Source: Lobosporangium transversale
Lineage: Eukaryota > Mortierellomycota > Mortierellomycetes > Mortierellales > Mortierellaceae
NCBI RefSeq assembly: GCF_002105155.1
Contig: NW_019029036.1
Coordinates: 124,001-188,000, forward strand
DNA: 64,000 nucleotides
Direction: 5' to 3'
Position 1 is the first letter of the stretch. Each line of letters opens with the position of its first letter. The notes under the pieces were generated by a model. It was not told the DNA's origin. It did not search any database and was given only the letters and a program-made list of their open reading frames with translations. Position numbers and translations under genes: made by a program. Positions 47,247 to 59,300 of this stretch are shown piece by piece.

Positions 47247-49852
47247 TCAATAACGCACTTCAAATATGCGTGTTCTGTCCTGTTCTTTTCTCCATCTGAG
47301 CGCCTCAGACAGTGCCAGAGCTCCTTCATTCCCAATTGAGTTGTTCCATAAGATCAAATTAGTCAAGGCCGTGTTTGTCTTGAGTGCCTCTGACAATGCC
47401 AGAGCTCCTTCATTCCTAATTGAGTTGCTCGATAAGATCAAATTAGTCAAGGTCATATTTGTCTTGAGTGCCTCTGATAGTGCCAGAGCTCCTTCATTCC
47501 CAATTGAGTTGTTCCATAAGTTCAAATTAGTCAAGGCTGTGTTTGTCTTGAGTGCCTCTGACAGTGCCAGAGCTCCTTCTTTCCCAATTGAGTTGTCATT
47601 CAAGATCAAATTAGTCAAGGCCGTGTTTGTCTTGAGTGCCTCTGACAGTGCCAGAGTTCCTTCATTCCCAATTGAGTTGCTCCCCAAGTCCAGATTGGCC
47701 AAGGTCATATTTGTCTTGAGTGCCTCTGCTAGTACCAGAATTATTTCATTCCGAATCGAACTGTAACCCAATTTCAGAGTGGCGGATGTCGCGTTGCCTT
47801 TGAGTACCTCCGACAGTTCTTCCTCAATTAAAGTGCTCTGCAGGCCCAAGGTAGTCAATGTTGGGCTTGTTCTGAGCGCGCCTAAAAGCGCCAGGACTCC
47901 TTCCTTCTCAATCGGATTGTCTCTCAAGTCTAAAGTAGCCAAAGACCTATTAACCTTGAGTGCCTCCGAGAGTGCTAGAGCCCCTTTATCTTCAATGGAG
48001 TTGCTTTTCAAATCCAAGCTGGTCAAAGTCATGTTGGGTTGGTCCTAAGTGAATTTACAAGCACTTGAAAGTCACTTGCTCCGATATTTCGAGCCTTTAT
48101 CTCAAAGGTCAACTCATGATGATGTTGCGACTTTTTAGTTGGTAGGCTGGAAAGCTTGATGAGGTCTGAAGGCAATGCAATACGGACCACTTTCATAGTG
48201 TTGAGCTCTATAATACGAACAAGTCTTTCATATCTCGCAGTTGTTGAAAGCAGTTTCCTGGCAATACCTTCTTGAGGACTACCAAGGTCAAGCCGAAGAA
48301 TCGATACACTCGACACTCTTAGTGCACTCTCAATTGCTTCAAGGTCAGTCTTGGTCCAATCCCAGTTGAGTGTGATGTCCAACTCGTAAATATGTTTTGC
48401 TTTGGTCAAAGCATCAAAGAATTCTGCTGCTCTAATTCTGGATCCCAACTCAACGGTCACTTTACCAAGTTGTGAGTCATACTTACCACCGTTCATCTCC
48501 ACAGCACCTTCAAATGCTTTTTGTTCTTTCTCTTTATACGTTGAGCGGTAGTGGTCGACACAAACCCATTTGACATGCCCCCTTCGGTCGTAGTCCTGTA
48601 CAAGTTGCCAAGCTTACCATCTTCATCGTTGATTTGAAGGAATTTGCTCAGTCCTCGGAGATCTGCTCCTTCAAGTGCCTCATAGTCCTCGATTGTGTTG
48701 ATGCTGCTCAAGGCCGGGTACTCAACAGATAGCGCTTTCATATAGTTGAGTGAATGATCGATACCGGCTTTGAGATCCGGGACTGACCCAAGCGAGGCAG
48801 CCAAGGGCATTCCCATACTGAGGCACTGTAAAAGGATGGTCATGTATTTTCCATACTTTTGGAAAAACTCTGTGCTCTCCCGGATCTCATATCCCTCATG
48901 TCTGGCAAGATGGATCTGGTCGTGACAGCTCTTAGCTGCGTTTACGGCGTGGATGCCGTGTTCGCATAAGAAATGAAGTCGGACCTTATTTCTCAAGATA
49001 TTCATTGGGTCCCACTTAGTACGATCGATAGGCAAAATGATAAACAGCCGAGGGATTGGGTACTCGTGTAGCTCAAAGGACTGGATAAGGATAGCTTCAG
49101 CTTTCTGCTGAAGGATGGCAAGTCTGTCGAGTGCTTGCTGTTGTAAATTAAGAGTCTCCTTCTGCATTTCAAGCATCTTGTCGTCCTTCTCCTTGGCCTC
49201 CAACTGCAGTTTAAGCATCTCTGACTGCAGTTTAATCACCTCATTATCTCTATTTTTGGCCTCCAGTAGCAGGCCTTTAATCTTTTCAAGGTGAGAGTTG
49301 AAATCTTCGTTATTACGAATGGTAAGAAATGAGTTTGAAGGTTGGGCTATATTTGATAATGACCAAAGAAGGTCCTGAAAGTCCAGGTTCTTCGATTGTT
49401 TCAATGTTGGCAAGCGGATGATGGCGTTGCTACTGCTGCTGCTGCTGCTTTCACAGTTGCAGACGCAGTTGCAGGACTGCGGTGCCCCTGCAATGACGTC
49501 CAAGATCCTGTCAGGATAGAATGCAATACGTGGTGGTTCGATCCTATTAAAACATAAACAACAAAGATATGTCAAAATGAATTGGATTGTCATTTTTCTT
49601 CCCAGAGTAATAATTAATAGGGCACCATGATAAAACAATATACCTATTGCCATTATCGTCTAAAAGGAAAGGAATGGGGTGCCCATCCAACTTGAAGCGT
49701 AGTGCATCTGGAAACACGTCTCGAATGTCTTGCAAACTCACAAAGCACGACGAGTTATCATTGCTTGCGGAGGTGTTTACAGTCCTAACACAGACTTCTT
49801 CGATGATGTCGCTATTAGTCTTTTGGAATTGCTGGTATTGAGGTTTTGTCAT
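47247..49852 (-). pseudogene. Leucine-rich-repeat protein gene with two frameshifts
   Basis: Exon 1, 49644-49852, begins MTKPQYQQFQK and includes DVFPDALRFKLDG. A 100 bp intron leads to an exon from 49543 with RIEPPRIAFYPDRILDV, a coiled coil (about 49100-49270), IPRLFIILPIDRTKWDP and LHFLCEHG. A one-base loss near 48583 interrupts the run into GHVKWVCVDHYR. A second near 48028 separates NSLRTNP from the LRR array. The array has about nine 28-residue units of ribonuclease-inhibitor type (LT-LIL-NSIGNEGALALSEALKTN), highly uniform, ending in unrelated sequence at WRKEQ. The family looks like the Mortierella LRR proteins. Two single-base changes could be real decay or assembly errors, so it may still be functional. 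Confidence 0.7.
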
Positions 49853-50281
49853 CTCGGTGATGATTGGAAGGATGATGGGGATGATGACAAGATGAAAGGT
49901 TTTCTCATTTCTCTACTTGAGTACCAGATGCAACGGTCGATTTTTTTTTTTTTTTTTTTTTTGCTTCGCCATTTGGTGTTACAAATAAGATGGCTGTACT
50001 TTCTCCCAAGAAAGCGTATCATTATATGACATCTTCCTTGTGGTACGTCTTAAGGTGACACCAACAGCATTGTCCTCGATTCATGTCTACATTTGTAAAC
50101 TTCACTTGATATCTCTCTTATGTCTCCCAAAGAGCTAGCTAGTCTGCGCCAAAGGAAAAAAAAAAAAAAAAAAAAAAAAAAATGTTCATCTGTTTTTCTG
50201 TTGTTATTTTATTTATTTTTTTTACGATCCGAGCGGGCTTCCCTTTTAGACAAATCTACCCTTTTTTGTTGCATGAACATA
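49853..50281. other. Upstream of LRR gene
   Basis: T run at about 49941-49962 and A run at about 50156-50181. No gene is supported. Confidence 0.5.
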
Positions 50282-51440
50282 CTTCATTGGTTTTTTATCC
50301 CTAATCCTGAATTCGAAAATAAGATTTTTTGCGATCAAAAATGGCCGCAATTTGGGTACTTTTTACATGTGTTTTGTACGCAAAATATTATAGCTTATTT
50401 TTCTCAATGCAATTCTGCTTTGCTTTCAAGCAAAGAGGAACCCTACATGTAGCGCATATCCATTCTGATCGTGAGGTGGACTTCATGCCCTCCTTAATAC
50501 CCTTAACCCTGCAGTTTTCGCATGCCATCCTACTCTTAACATCTCTTCCTTCACTTTCTTTGGTTCTTATCGGGAAACGAAGCTCTGGTAGATGTCGACG
50601 AGGGATTGGAGGAGAGTTTTTAGTAATGTATGGACCTTTTGATACCTTGAAAGTAACCTCCGGGGACTCATCAATTTCTAGATTTCTCTTTGAATTTCTT
50701 TGCTCGATGACAACTCAGAACTTAGATAACGATAAAAGTTGATTTACAAGATTCAGGCGAAATTGGCGATATCCATCTTTTTTTTTTTTTTTTTTTTTTT
50801 TATCTGTTCCTGGTACACCATAGTATGTATGAATTGGCGATACTTGTATCTAATAGCCACAAGAAGCGCGGCATCCAAGAACGGCTGTACCTCATCTGCA
50901 CACTATAGTATTGGCGAAGTTGATCTGCGATATCAACCCACCCGAAGTGATAAATTGTGAAAGCAAAATCGAGTTTCCATCGTGATTGCGGGCGATGCTA
51001 AAATCCATTCCCTCATCAAACAATGTGAGTTCATCTTCAAAGTATGAGAGGCATAAATTCTTGAAGTCATCAAGTTGGGATTGATACCCTTCATCATTAA
51101 CAATGTATTGCAGATCCATCGTATACTAGATAGAAGTTGAAGGGGAAGAGCACGAAGGCCTAGTGGTATGAAAGAATAGAAAAGTGGTACTTTTATTGCT
51201 TTTCTCTCTCAGTATGACGCCAAATGCCTCTAAAAGGTATGAAGGCATAGTTTCAATTGAAATGAACCATTCTCATCCTTGAATGAATGAATGAATGAAA
51301 ATAATAAGTTCATAGGTTGGTCACCGCATTAGAATGTGCATGCCGAATGAATCATCATAATGAAATGCAATTCTCAATGCACTCTCGTGATGCCAGAGAT
51401 CAAGTTCTTTTAATTTAGCTTAAGAGTGGGGGGAGTCGCA
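50282..51440 (-). pseudogene. Transposon-like duplicated segment, copy 2
   Basis: It is homologous to 43568-44460. On the minus strand, 51119-50892 encodes MDLQYIVNDEGYQSQLDDF and an acidic stretch. After interruption, 50700-50405 reads SPEVTFKVSKGPYI, RRHLPELRFPIRTK, MACENCRVKG, WICATCRVPLCLKAKQNC. The paired C-x2-C units with LCL..C resemble the C-terminal zinc-binding domain of piggyBac-family transposases; this is tentative. TGCGATC..GGCCGCA palindromic sequence borders it at about 50330-50350. Confidence 0.45.
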
Positions 51441-51592
51441 ATTAGTGCCAGGCAAGCAGGTTATGACAGATCTCGGGAAGCTAATAAGAGGGATCCAATT
51501 GGTTTTAGAAGATACTCAATAACGAATGATAAAAGGTTCGATTATCTTATATTAATATCTAGTTACTCTCATGAAACACAAGGAAAAAAGTA

Positions 51593-54074
51593 CTATTGAT
51601 TCATTGTTTGATAACACTTTTCCATATCGCCGTATTCCATATCGTCGTCCTCATCATCCTTCTCATCCGTATCACCCTCATCAGCTTCCATCGCGTCGCC
51701 TATAGCTATATTTCCATTTGCTGCCTCATGTGGACGTCTGACTGAAGCAGTAAATGTTTGAAGGTGCTTTGTTTCTTTCAGCTTGATAAGGCCTCTTGTG
51801 GAGAGATTTTCCACAGGGCTTGCGTTAGCGGTTTGCGGGTGAGATTTTGAAGGATTTTCTTTATCATAGAGGCTCAGATTATCGAACTCCTTGAGGGTTG
51901 CGAGGATTTCATTGATATCACCGCTTGGAGGTTTTACGGCATGTTTGGTGCCTGCGTAAGAAACATCAAACGCATTTCCCATCTGCTCTCCAACTTGTCC
52001 GAGAGAGTGGATGTTGACCGACAGCGACCCATCTAGCACGTCCCAATTTGCAGCCCTTGCTCTTGCCTGGTGCATCTTTTTGATGAGCAGGTTATTATGC
52101 TCTTGATAAAGATCAGTAGGTATCCAGCGGTTTTCTTGGCCTGTAGTATTTACCAACCATGAGGACATGTCAGCTTTTACTGTCTGATCGGTCCAGGCGC
52201 ATTTGAGACCGCGCTGTAATCGCAAAAGTTCATACGCATAGTTCTTTGTACCCCCAACCTGACAAAAAATAGTGACCCATACTAACATCTCATGTATGCG
52301 CCCAGTGTCTCCAGCCTTGATAGCAGATGATAGCTCTATATATATAAGCATATCCCTTATGAATAGAGCAGCGTTCATAGATACGGTCCCATTGAGCTGC
52401 TCCAGTTCGCTTAGCTCCATAAGCTTGTCCAGAACAATGTCTATACGCTGCTCGAGTTTTTCTTGCAGAATATAGTCGAGCATGCCCTGTACGCCTGCTT
52501 CTAGGTCATCGCTGAAAAATATTTAGACAGTAGTTATCAGAAGCTAAGATAAGTGAGAATAAGATGTGGGTCCACACACCACATCCATGGGGTATTTATT
52601 CATTTTCTGGTAGAGAGACTCGTACCAAGTAACTACATATCTATCTAGAAGCGACATGGGATTATTCAGGAACCATGTCGGTGTTTTGTCGCGTCTCTAG
52701 TGACGCGTTATTATTATTATACTTTTCTTAGCGTATTAATTTTAGGAATTCCCCTAGTATGTTCCTAGTGTGTTTTTAGTATTTTTCTTAATCTTATAGC
52801 TGGGCCGTTATTATCTTGTATATTGAAATATACAACAATCGCATCCTAGGTCAAGCCCCCACGCGCGGATTACCATGGCATCAAACGTATGTTGAAGAAG
52901 TTCATTTGTTGCGTAGAAATCAGGCCCATCAAGGGTGACACGATTCCTCCCTAGCATTGATGCATAGAAAGCTAGTGATCCTGGCACTCCTATGTCACCA
53001 TAGTGGGTACGTAAAATCGTTGTAGCAAGCATCATCTGCAGATGAAAAAGCTCTATCACAGGAATCGCCCAATCAAATCTCTCGTAGGACGAAATGTCAT
53101 CGCACCGTTGCTTCTGCAGTGAATGGATTCTGCTCACCGTAAGCTGATCACCGGAAATCAGGACCCTTTTCCCATTGAACCAATCAGAGCAAATTTAGGT
53201 GTACCTTTCATCACAGTCTCCAGAACATCCCTATTTGCATCAAACGGTTATAGATCCTCAACGCAAAGAAGCCGAGCAGGATTGGTATCTCGTTCTTCTT
53301 CTGCAGTCTCCTTTGAGATAATAACCGTTGCTGCGGTTCCACTCTCAAATAAGTCGCGGTTGTCGAGCCGTTGATCATGCTTACGACAGGCCATATTGAT
53401 GTTGTCAAAGACAACGTGAAAGGATTCGGCCTTGACTTTACCTTGGACGCCTTTGAGAGTGTCTTCGGACAATGAACCCATAGCCTTGAGGATCGATTGA
53501 TGAGAGATCGACATCCCCGCCTTCGATAATAGCGTGATGAGTTTCCGTGACGCGCCCTGATGGAACAGAATAGCCCAAGCATCATTTGAAAGTAATTACA
53601 GTTGCGATTGCGGAGAAACGCAAAGATGCTGACAACTACAGGCACGACTTTCGATGGGTCCCTCGAACATGTATCATTTGCATGCGCAATACCCGACAAG
53701 AATGCGCAAAGAACAGGAGCTTTGGCCTTGAAAATCCTGTCAATAGACTCGAGCTCAAACTTTTCAGTCTTCTCCAGTGTGATATCGCTTGCCGGGAATC
53801 GCAAGGCTTTAATTGGGATGCCTGTTGCAGCTCGTCTTTGACATAGCTGAGGACAAAATTGGTGGCGGCACGAACTTCTCTCTTGGTGTTGGGAATCTGT
53901 CATCTGACCCCAGAGAGCGATAGTTTCAGCAGGTCCTTCACTGTCGTTATAGTAACGAACTCTCGTTTTGACAACATTATCTTCCGATGAGAAACACGCT
54001 TGCAAAAAGGTCTTGAGCGATAGTCTTTGTCTTTTCATTTGATCAAAGACTCGCCTCAATTGAGTATCAGACAT
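51593..54074 (-). pseudogene. DUF6589-type gene, copy 2, split by solo LTR
   Basis: In minus-strand order: LRRVFDQMKRQRLSLKTFL (54050), FELESIDRIFKAKAP, RNRNCNYFQMMLGL, then a frame change near 53560 to GASRKLITLLSKAGMSIS, VFDNINMACRKHDQRL, a stop near 53249, NGKRVLISGDQLTVSRI (53150), ERFDWAIPVIELFHLQM, DGPDFYATNELLQHTFDAM, the solo LTR, then QGMLDYILQEK to an acidic C-terminus (52483-51593). Excising the LTR and one TSD restores an open frame (LGCDDLEAGVQG). The block order is that of fungal DUF6589 proteins, function unknown. A Tc1 element lies 5 bp beyond the N-terminal end. Confidence 0.8.
52513..52837 (-). mobile_element. Solo LTR (325 bp), 5 bp TSD GCGAT
   Basis: On the minus strand it reads TGTTGTATATTTC..ATATTTTTCA, flanked on both sides by GCGAT (plus strand ATCGC at 52508-52512 and 52838-52842). 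It is nearly identical to 16353-16677 and the same length. It interrupts a coding frame that is otherwise continuous at this point. Confidence 0.92.
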
Positions 54075-54078
54075 TTTG

Positions 54079-55722
54079 TATATACACTATCATGCAAAAC
54101 TGATTCAATAATTCATTCCCATGTGCATTTCTTTTTTTCATTCCTAGAAACTGTATATGCATACACCACTCATACTTTGGTTTAATAAAGCTCCCGTCTT
54201 CTTCTACGTCATAGTGATGCGTTGTGACATTAGCTTGTCTCATTTGAATAGCTAATGACTTTTTTGTTCATGCAGGTCATTGAATCAGTTTCACATGTGG
54301 TCTAAAATGTTGCCCATGACAACTTTTGGACGTCATTTAATGCCAGTAAAAAAAGGACTTTTCTCTCTTTCCTTTATGAACACCTGCTTAACTCTCTCTT
54401 AACTATACCTTCACAGAATATGAGACCCACTCCACAAAGGAAAGTCAACGAAGCCAGGAGGCTAATGATGGGAGGCATGTCTACTAGAGAAACTGCTGCT
54501 AGTGTTGGTATATCAATAGCGACGGCCACCAGGATCTATGCACATAATAAGGAGTACATGCCAGTCAATAAAGGCGGTCGACCAAGGAAAGTACCTAGAG
54601 GTATCATGCAGTATCTTAAGGTGAACATGAAACGAGGTACACTCAAGACTGCAGTTGAGGCCACCGTCAGAGCCAACCAGCTCATACCAGCGGCTGTTTC
54701 TGAGACCACCGTTAGACGACGGCTCAAGGAGTTAGGATTGACAGCAAAGAGGCGTGTACATAAGCCAGCTTAACGTCGACGGCATATTAAAGCTCGTTTG
54801 CATTTTATCAAAAAGTATAAGGAATGGACTCTGGAAGATTGGAAAAAGGTTATTTGGTCAGATGAATCGAAAATAAACCGAATCTGCTCTGATGGCGTGC
54901 AGTGGATCTGGGGCGACAATCCGGGACGCCTCACTCGCAGGTCGGTGCAAGGCACTGTCAAGTTTGGGGGTGGTAATGTTAAAGTGTGGTCATGCTTCTC
55001 ATGGTACGGACCTGGATACATTGCAAAGATTGACAATAATATGGACGCACAACTTTACATCAAACTACTGCAGGAGGATCTACAGATGTCGCTTGATGAC
55101 TGGGGCCTAACTAAAAGCGATATCGTCTTTCAGCACGACAATGACTCGAAGCACACGGCGAAGATTGTTAGGAAGTATTTGGAGTCAGTACATCTGACAG
55201 AAGAGGAAGGTACACTTCTAGAGTGGCCAGCACAATCCCCTGACCTCAACCCTATTGAACACATGTGGGCAGAATTGGATAGGCGGCTCTCTAGGTATCC
55301 GGAGCGAGCTAAGAGCTGTGATGAACTATGGGAGCGAGTATCGGTTGAATGGTACAGGATCCCAGTGGGCTTCTGCCGCAAACTCATCATAGGTATCCAT
55401 AAGAGACTCCAAGCTGTCAGTGATGCCCATGGTTGGAATACTATCTATTGATGTAAGGTTATGGCTCACAAAAGAATAAAGATCTTTGGCCACCGAATGG
55501 GCACATGTGAAACTGATTCAATGACCTGAATGAACAAAAAAGTAATTAGCTATTCAAATGAGACAAGCTAATGTCACAACGCATCACTATGACGTAGAAG
55601 AAGACGGGAGCTTTATTAAACCAAAGTATGAGTGGTGTATGCATATACGGTTTCTAGGAATGAAAAAAAGAAATGCACATGGGAATGAATTATTGAATCA
55701 GTTTTGCATGATAGTGTATATA
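54079..55722 (+). mobile_element. Tc1/mariner-like element with ~220 bp TIRs
   Basis: The left repeat (54081-about 54300) and right repeat (about 55505-55720) are inverted and highly similar, with ends TATACACTATCATGCAAAAC and its complement. The flanking sequence is TA/TATA-rich, consistent with TA target duplication. The transposase between them has a single in-frame stop. It lies directly beside the 5' end of the DUF6589 copy. Confidence 0.88.
54420..55451 (+). pseudogene. Tc1-like transposase with one nonsense codon
   Basis: A 343-codon frame from MRPTPQRKVNEAR to a TGA. HTH domains lie at residues about 1-115 (STRETAASVGIS, GGRPRKVP, TTVRRRLKELG). The catalytic residues are WSDESKI, FQHDNDSKHT and SPDLNPIEHMW, all present. 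The only fault seen is TAA at 54771-54773 (KPA stop), where the other copy has Leu. There are 39 residues between the second Asp and the Glu, five more than classical Tc1. Confidence 0.88.
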
Positions 55723-55725
55723 TTA

Positions 55726-55817
55726 GGCTCGTACCCATCCCTCTTCACTTTATAAAGGTGACAGGAAATTCCATTTCCTTTTTGAGTCACCTAAAGTGAA
55801 GGGGCTGGGAACGAGCC
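55726..55817. mobile_element. 92 bp hairpin, MITE-like, flanked by TA
   Basis: It starts GGCTCGTACCCATCC and ends GGCTGGGAACGAGCC. The arms pair over about 35 bases with few mismatches (including CTTCACTTT..AAAGTGAAG and AGGTGAC..GTCACCT) around a short loop. TA flanks both ends (55724-55725 and 55818-55819). There is no coding capacity. Confidence 0.8.
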
Positions 55818-55819
55818 TA

Positions 55820-56397
55820 TATATATATACTGTAATAGTTTATTAAGTCAAATTCCAGTGTATGCCCATTAATAGGCAAAATGTTTCATAGGTTTCACGT
55901 ACAGACACAGAGACACAGAGGTTAGAATTCAGGCACATGTCTTTTCACTACATCTAACTGAAAAGTAGAAACTAAAAGTATCTTTAGTTACACGCGCGTA
56001 GCGCGCTCACAAAGCGGTCTGATCTGATCAACACCTTGCTTCATACTCAATTCTTCATTCCCGCATTCCATTCCACTCATTCCACTCATTCCTCATCTGT
56101 ACTCATTCCGTACTCAAAGGAAAATAACGCGCTTGAGGGAAGCTAACAATTGATCAAGCTCACTAAGATAGCGATTGAACAATTGAAATATGAGGAGAGT
56201 ATATTCTTGAACTGGACTTGACAATATGAGCTAAAAGTATAAAACCATGTTCGCTTACATTTTTCTTTTTTATTCTTTTCTTTTATACATTATACATCAT
56301 CGCTATTTATTACGATAACCACTACTTGCAACACTTGATCGTACTCACAAATATCTACCCAATTCCCTCAACAAAAAATATAAAGTAACCTATCAAG
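55820..56397. other. Upstream region of the Crypton gene
   Basis: TATATATATA tract, GAGACACAGAG repeats near 55905, a CATTCC-rich stretch (about 56052-56110) and a leader before ATG 56398. Any left Crypton boundary would lie here; I see no terminal repeat. Confidence 0.4.
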
Positions 56398-59300
56398 ATG
56401 CCCCGCACTATCGCTTCTTCTTCTTCTGGCAACGCTGCCTCTTCATCAATAAACTCAGGTCCAAGCGGGACCTTCTTCGAATTTAGCGTGAAGCAAGGGA
56501 AAGAAGGAAGAAGTGGCTATGCACGAAAGGCTAAGGAAGCCAGAGATGAAAAAGAAAAAAGGAGAGAGATCCGCGAGGGCAAAAGAAGGGCCTGTTCTGT
56601 AGGCGTCCACAACGTCTCCGAGGAACACACCCCTCGCAAGCGGATCTACTCCCAAGGCACGATTATCGGTGCAACAACTGATAACTCTTCCAGCCACCTT
56701 CAGTCGCCTTTTTCGTCTGAAGAAACAGCAGAGCAGAGAAAAACCTGTGCTAACCATGTTCTCGAATCTCTCCTCGCCAACAAGAATCCCTCAAAGACAT
56801 TGCTGCAGTACAAGACATACTTGAAAGCTTGGCAGGTAAGTTTATTATTTTGTTTATTTGTTTATTTTATTTTTTAGGACAGTCAAATTTTTTTTTTCAT
56901 GCTTCGTAATACAAAATATGCAAATACAATATAAATGATAGGTGTTCTGCAGCACAAGAGAAAAAGCGGACTGCAGCGTTGACGCAAGAAAAATGTTAAA
57001 GTTTTTCGAGGAGGTTGTTTTCAAGCGCACAGTAAAGAAATATATTGATTCAAACGCGGGATTCAGTGGCGTCGTTGGAAAGGCTTCATCACAAGCGGCC
57101 AGATCAGTGTTAGAGGGCAAGCTGACTCGCGAAAATAAGAGAAAACCAAAGGCTTGGAAAGCAGAGACAGAGGAAAGTATTTTTCAGGATGTTGTCCATG
57201 AGCTGGAGCAAAATTATAGCCAACGTAATTCACAGCCTTATGAGACTCCGGCATTTGAGGGGTTTGAGGAAGCCTCCCAAGGTGACAAAGACGATGCAGG
57301 AAGCGAAGACGAGGAACAAAATCACTCGCAACCAGCTGAAGAAGAGGCCCTCATGTCTGCTGAACCACAAGCCCTCATGGTCTCCTCCATTGCGGAAAGA
57401 GCAAAAAGTAAATCTAGTGTAATCATGTAACCAAAATAACCTTGTTCAAAGCTGTGGCTCACTCTTAATTGACATTCTGACACTTCATTTTAATCCAAAT
57501 ATAGTTCTTTCGCATCCGCAAACTGATGAGACTGGCCGAAGATTCATCTATGCGCCTATCTCGATAGAAACAGTGGATTGTGCCAGGAAGGCATTAATTT
57601 ATCTCTACAAGGAGCAAGCGTCATCAAAGGTGGATTGGCCAAACCCTGCACCTCATCCGCGCAAGGATATCCCGCTGAAGGAGGCTATCGAGGAATACGA
57701 GGGGAAACTAGTGTACGACACCTCATTCCAGGGATCGACGCGCACTGATACCTGTTCTATTCGCGACCCCTATAATGAGAAGCAGTTCATTCGGATGGCC
57801 CTCCATACGTGGGGTATGAAGCCAATGCTGCGGCTAAAAGGGAAGCGAGTGTACCATGCGGAAGGTAGATTTCAATATATGCGTGAGCGCCTTTGCATCT
57901 TGGCACGACACCATATGCTGCTGCGAGATGAAGACATTCGCAATCTTAACCTATCTGATGTGTTCAGTATCATGTCTTCCCATCCGGCAAGTGGGTCCCA
58001 GCCAGCTCTCGGACTTACGTTTTGCATATCTCGTGGCAAAACAAATAAAAAGGGTGTTAAGCTTTATGCAACCGCCTTTCGTCATAAAGTTTTTTACAGG
58101 TGTACTGTAGGAGCGTTTGGCTTCTACATGTTAGAACGATTTATGGTAAGAGATTTGTGCCATTCTTGTCTCTTCTTACTGCAATATAGGTTATGTACTT
58201 TCCTAGCTCGTTGTTAAATGTTGGGTCGCGTACCATTCCTATAATAGCTGGATAAGGAGGATGTCCCAAACTTCGCTGATCCTGACGATTGGTACAACAT
58301 CAAGCTTTTGGTCGCGGCTAGTACGATCGAGAAGCGCAACGCAGGCCTTCGCAAGAATGCTGTTGCACCAAAGACTCAAATCGATGCCACAGCTTCTGTG
58401 ATGCGAACCTGTGGCGTTTATTCGACCAAGGTCACTCACGCCGGTCGACACGCAGGAACATCAGATGCGTACCGTCTGGGCTTAGGCTTGGAGCATATCC
58501 GTCACCTTGGGCGTTGGGTAATGGGACAGATGGAGAGTTTCTATGCTCCAAAGAACCCCACCGCTGGCGCGTTTTATATGGCTCATTTCAACAAGGAACA
58601 GGAACCTTATATCCTTGAGCGTAATCTCGTTATCCCTGACTTGGAGCTGCAGAGGAAAATTTTCCCTTGGATCGAAGGGAACTTTAACAGCAGCGCTAGA
58701 GAGAATGAGGAATGGGTCAAGGATTGTAATGATGCTATGACAGATGTAAACCCGGATCTCATCACGGAGGACGACCTGCACTGGGGAGGCTGGCAGGAGC
58801 GTATGCGCCATTCGACAGCGGCTAGGGATCAAGATGAAGAAACTACGGGAAGCTCCGCCGCAACGGCCAATAAGCTCATGAACAGCGCAATGATTGATCG
58901 AAGAGCTTTCCTACTATTGCTGGTACAAATGAGGAGAGTTATCCTTCAAGACGCCGTGCTGTACCTGAAGCCTGACAGCAAAGGAAGGACTCTGAGCAAT
59001 AAGCTTTTAGAATCACTTCCAGAAATCTTTGAGAGTCAGCTGTTCCTTGACTTTCAGAGAGAGCTCCTTCGTGCGATCGAAGTGCATCAGCAGAGCGCCA
59101 ATGTTGTCAATCCATTAGTCCCAGTTGACAAACATGTGGTCTCCAACGCGCTAAACAGCCTTAGTCACCAGAATGCATCTCTTGAAGCAGCTATTGCTCG
59201 GCAAGGAGCACAAATGGCACAGCAAGAAGCACAACAAAGGGCGCAGTTGTCTGCCATGAGCTCAGAGCTCGCGACGCTAAAGCAGCAAATGGAGATAGTG

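Noticed and set aside
47266..48048. Plus-strand Ser/Ala-rich ORFs of 89-166 codons
   Set aside because: Antisense frames of the LRR array; the periodicity comes from the LRR repeats.
48583..48610. 22 bp GTAAGC..ACAG as a mini-intron in the LRR gene
   Set aside because: Too short for a fungal intron, and the second gene copy has the same bases as coding sequence in frame.
52513..52837. The 325 bp insert as an ordinary intron of the DUF6589 gene
   Set aside because: It has TG..CA ends, a perfect 5 bp flanking duplication and a second copy at an unrelated site with a different duplication.
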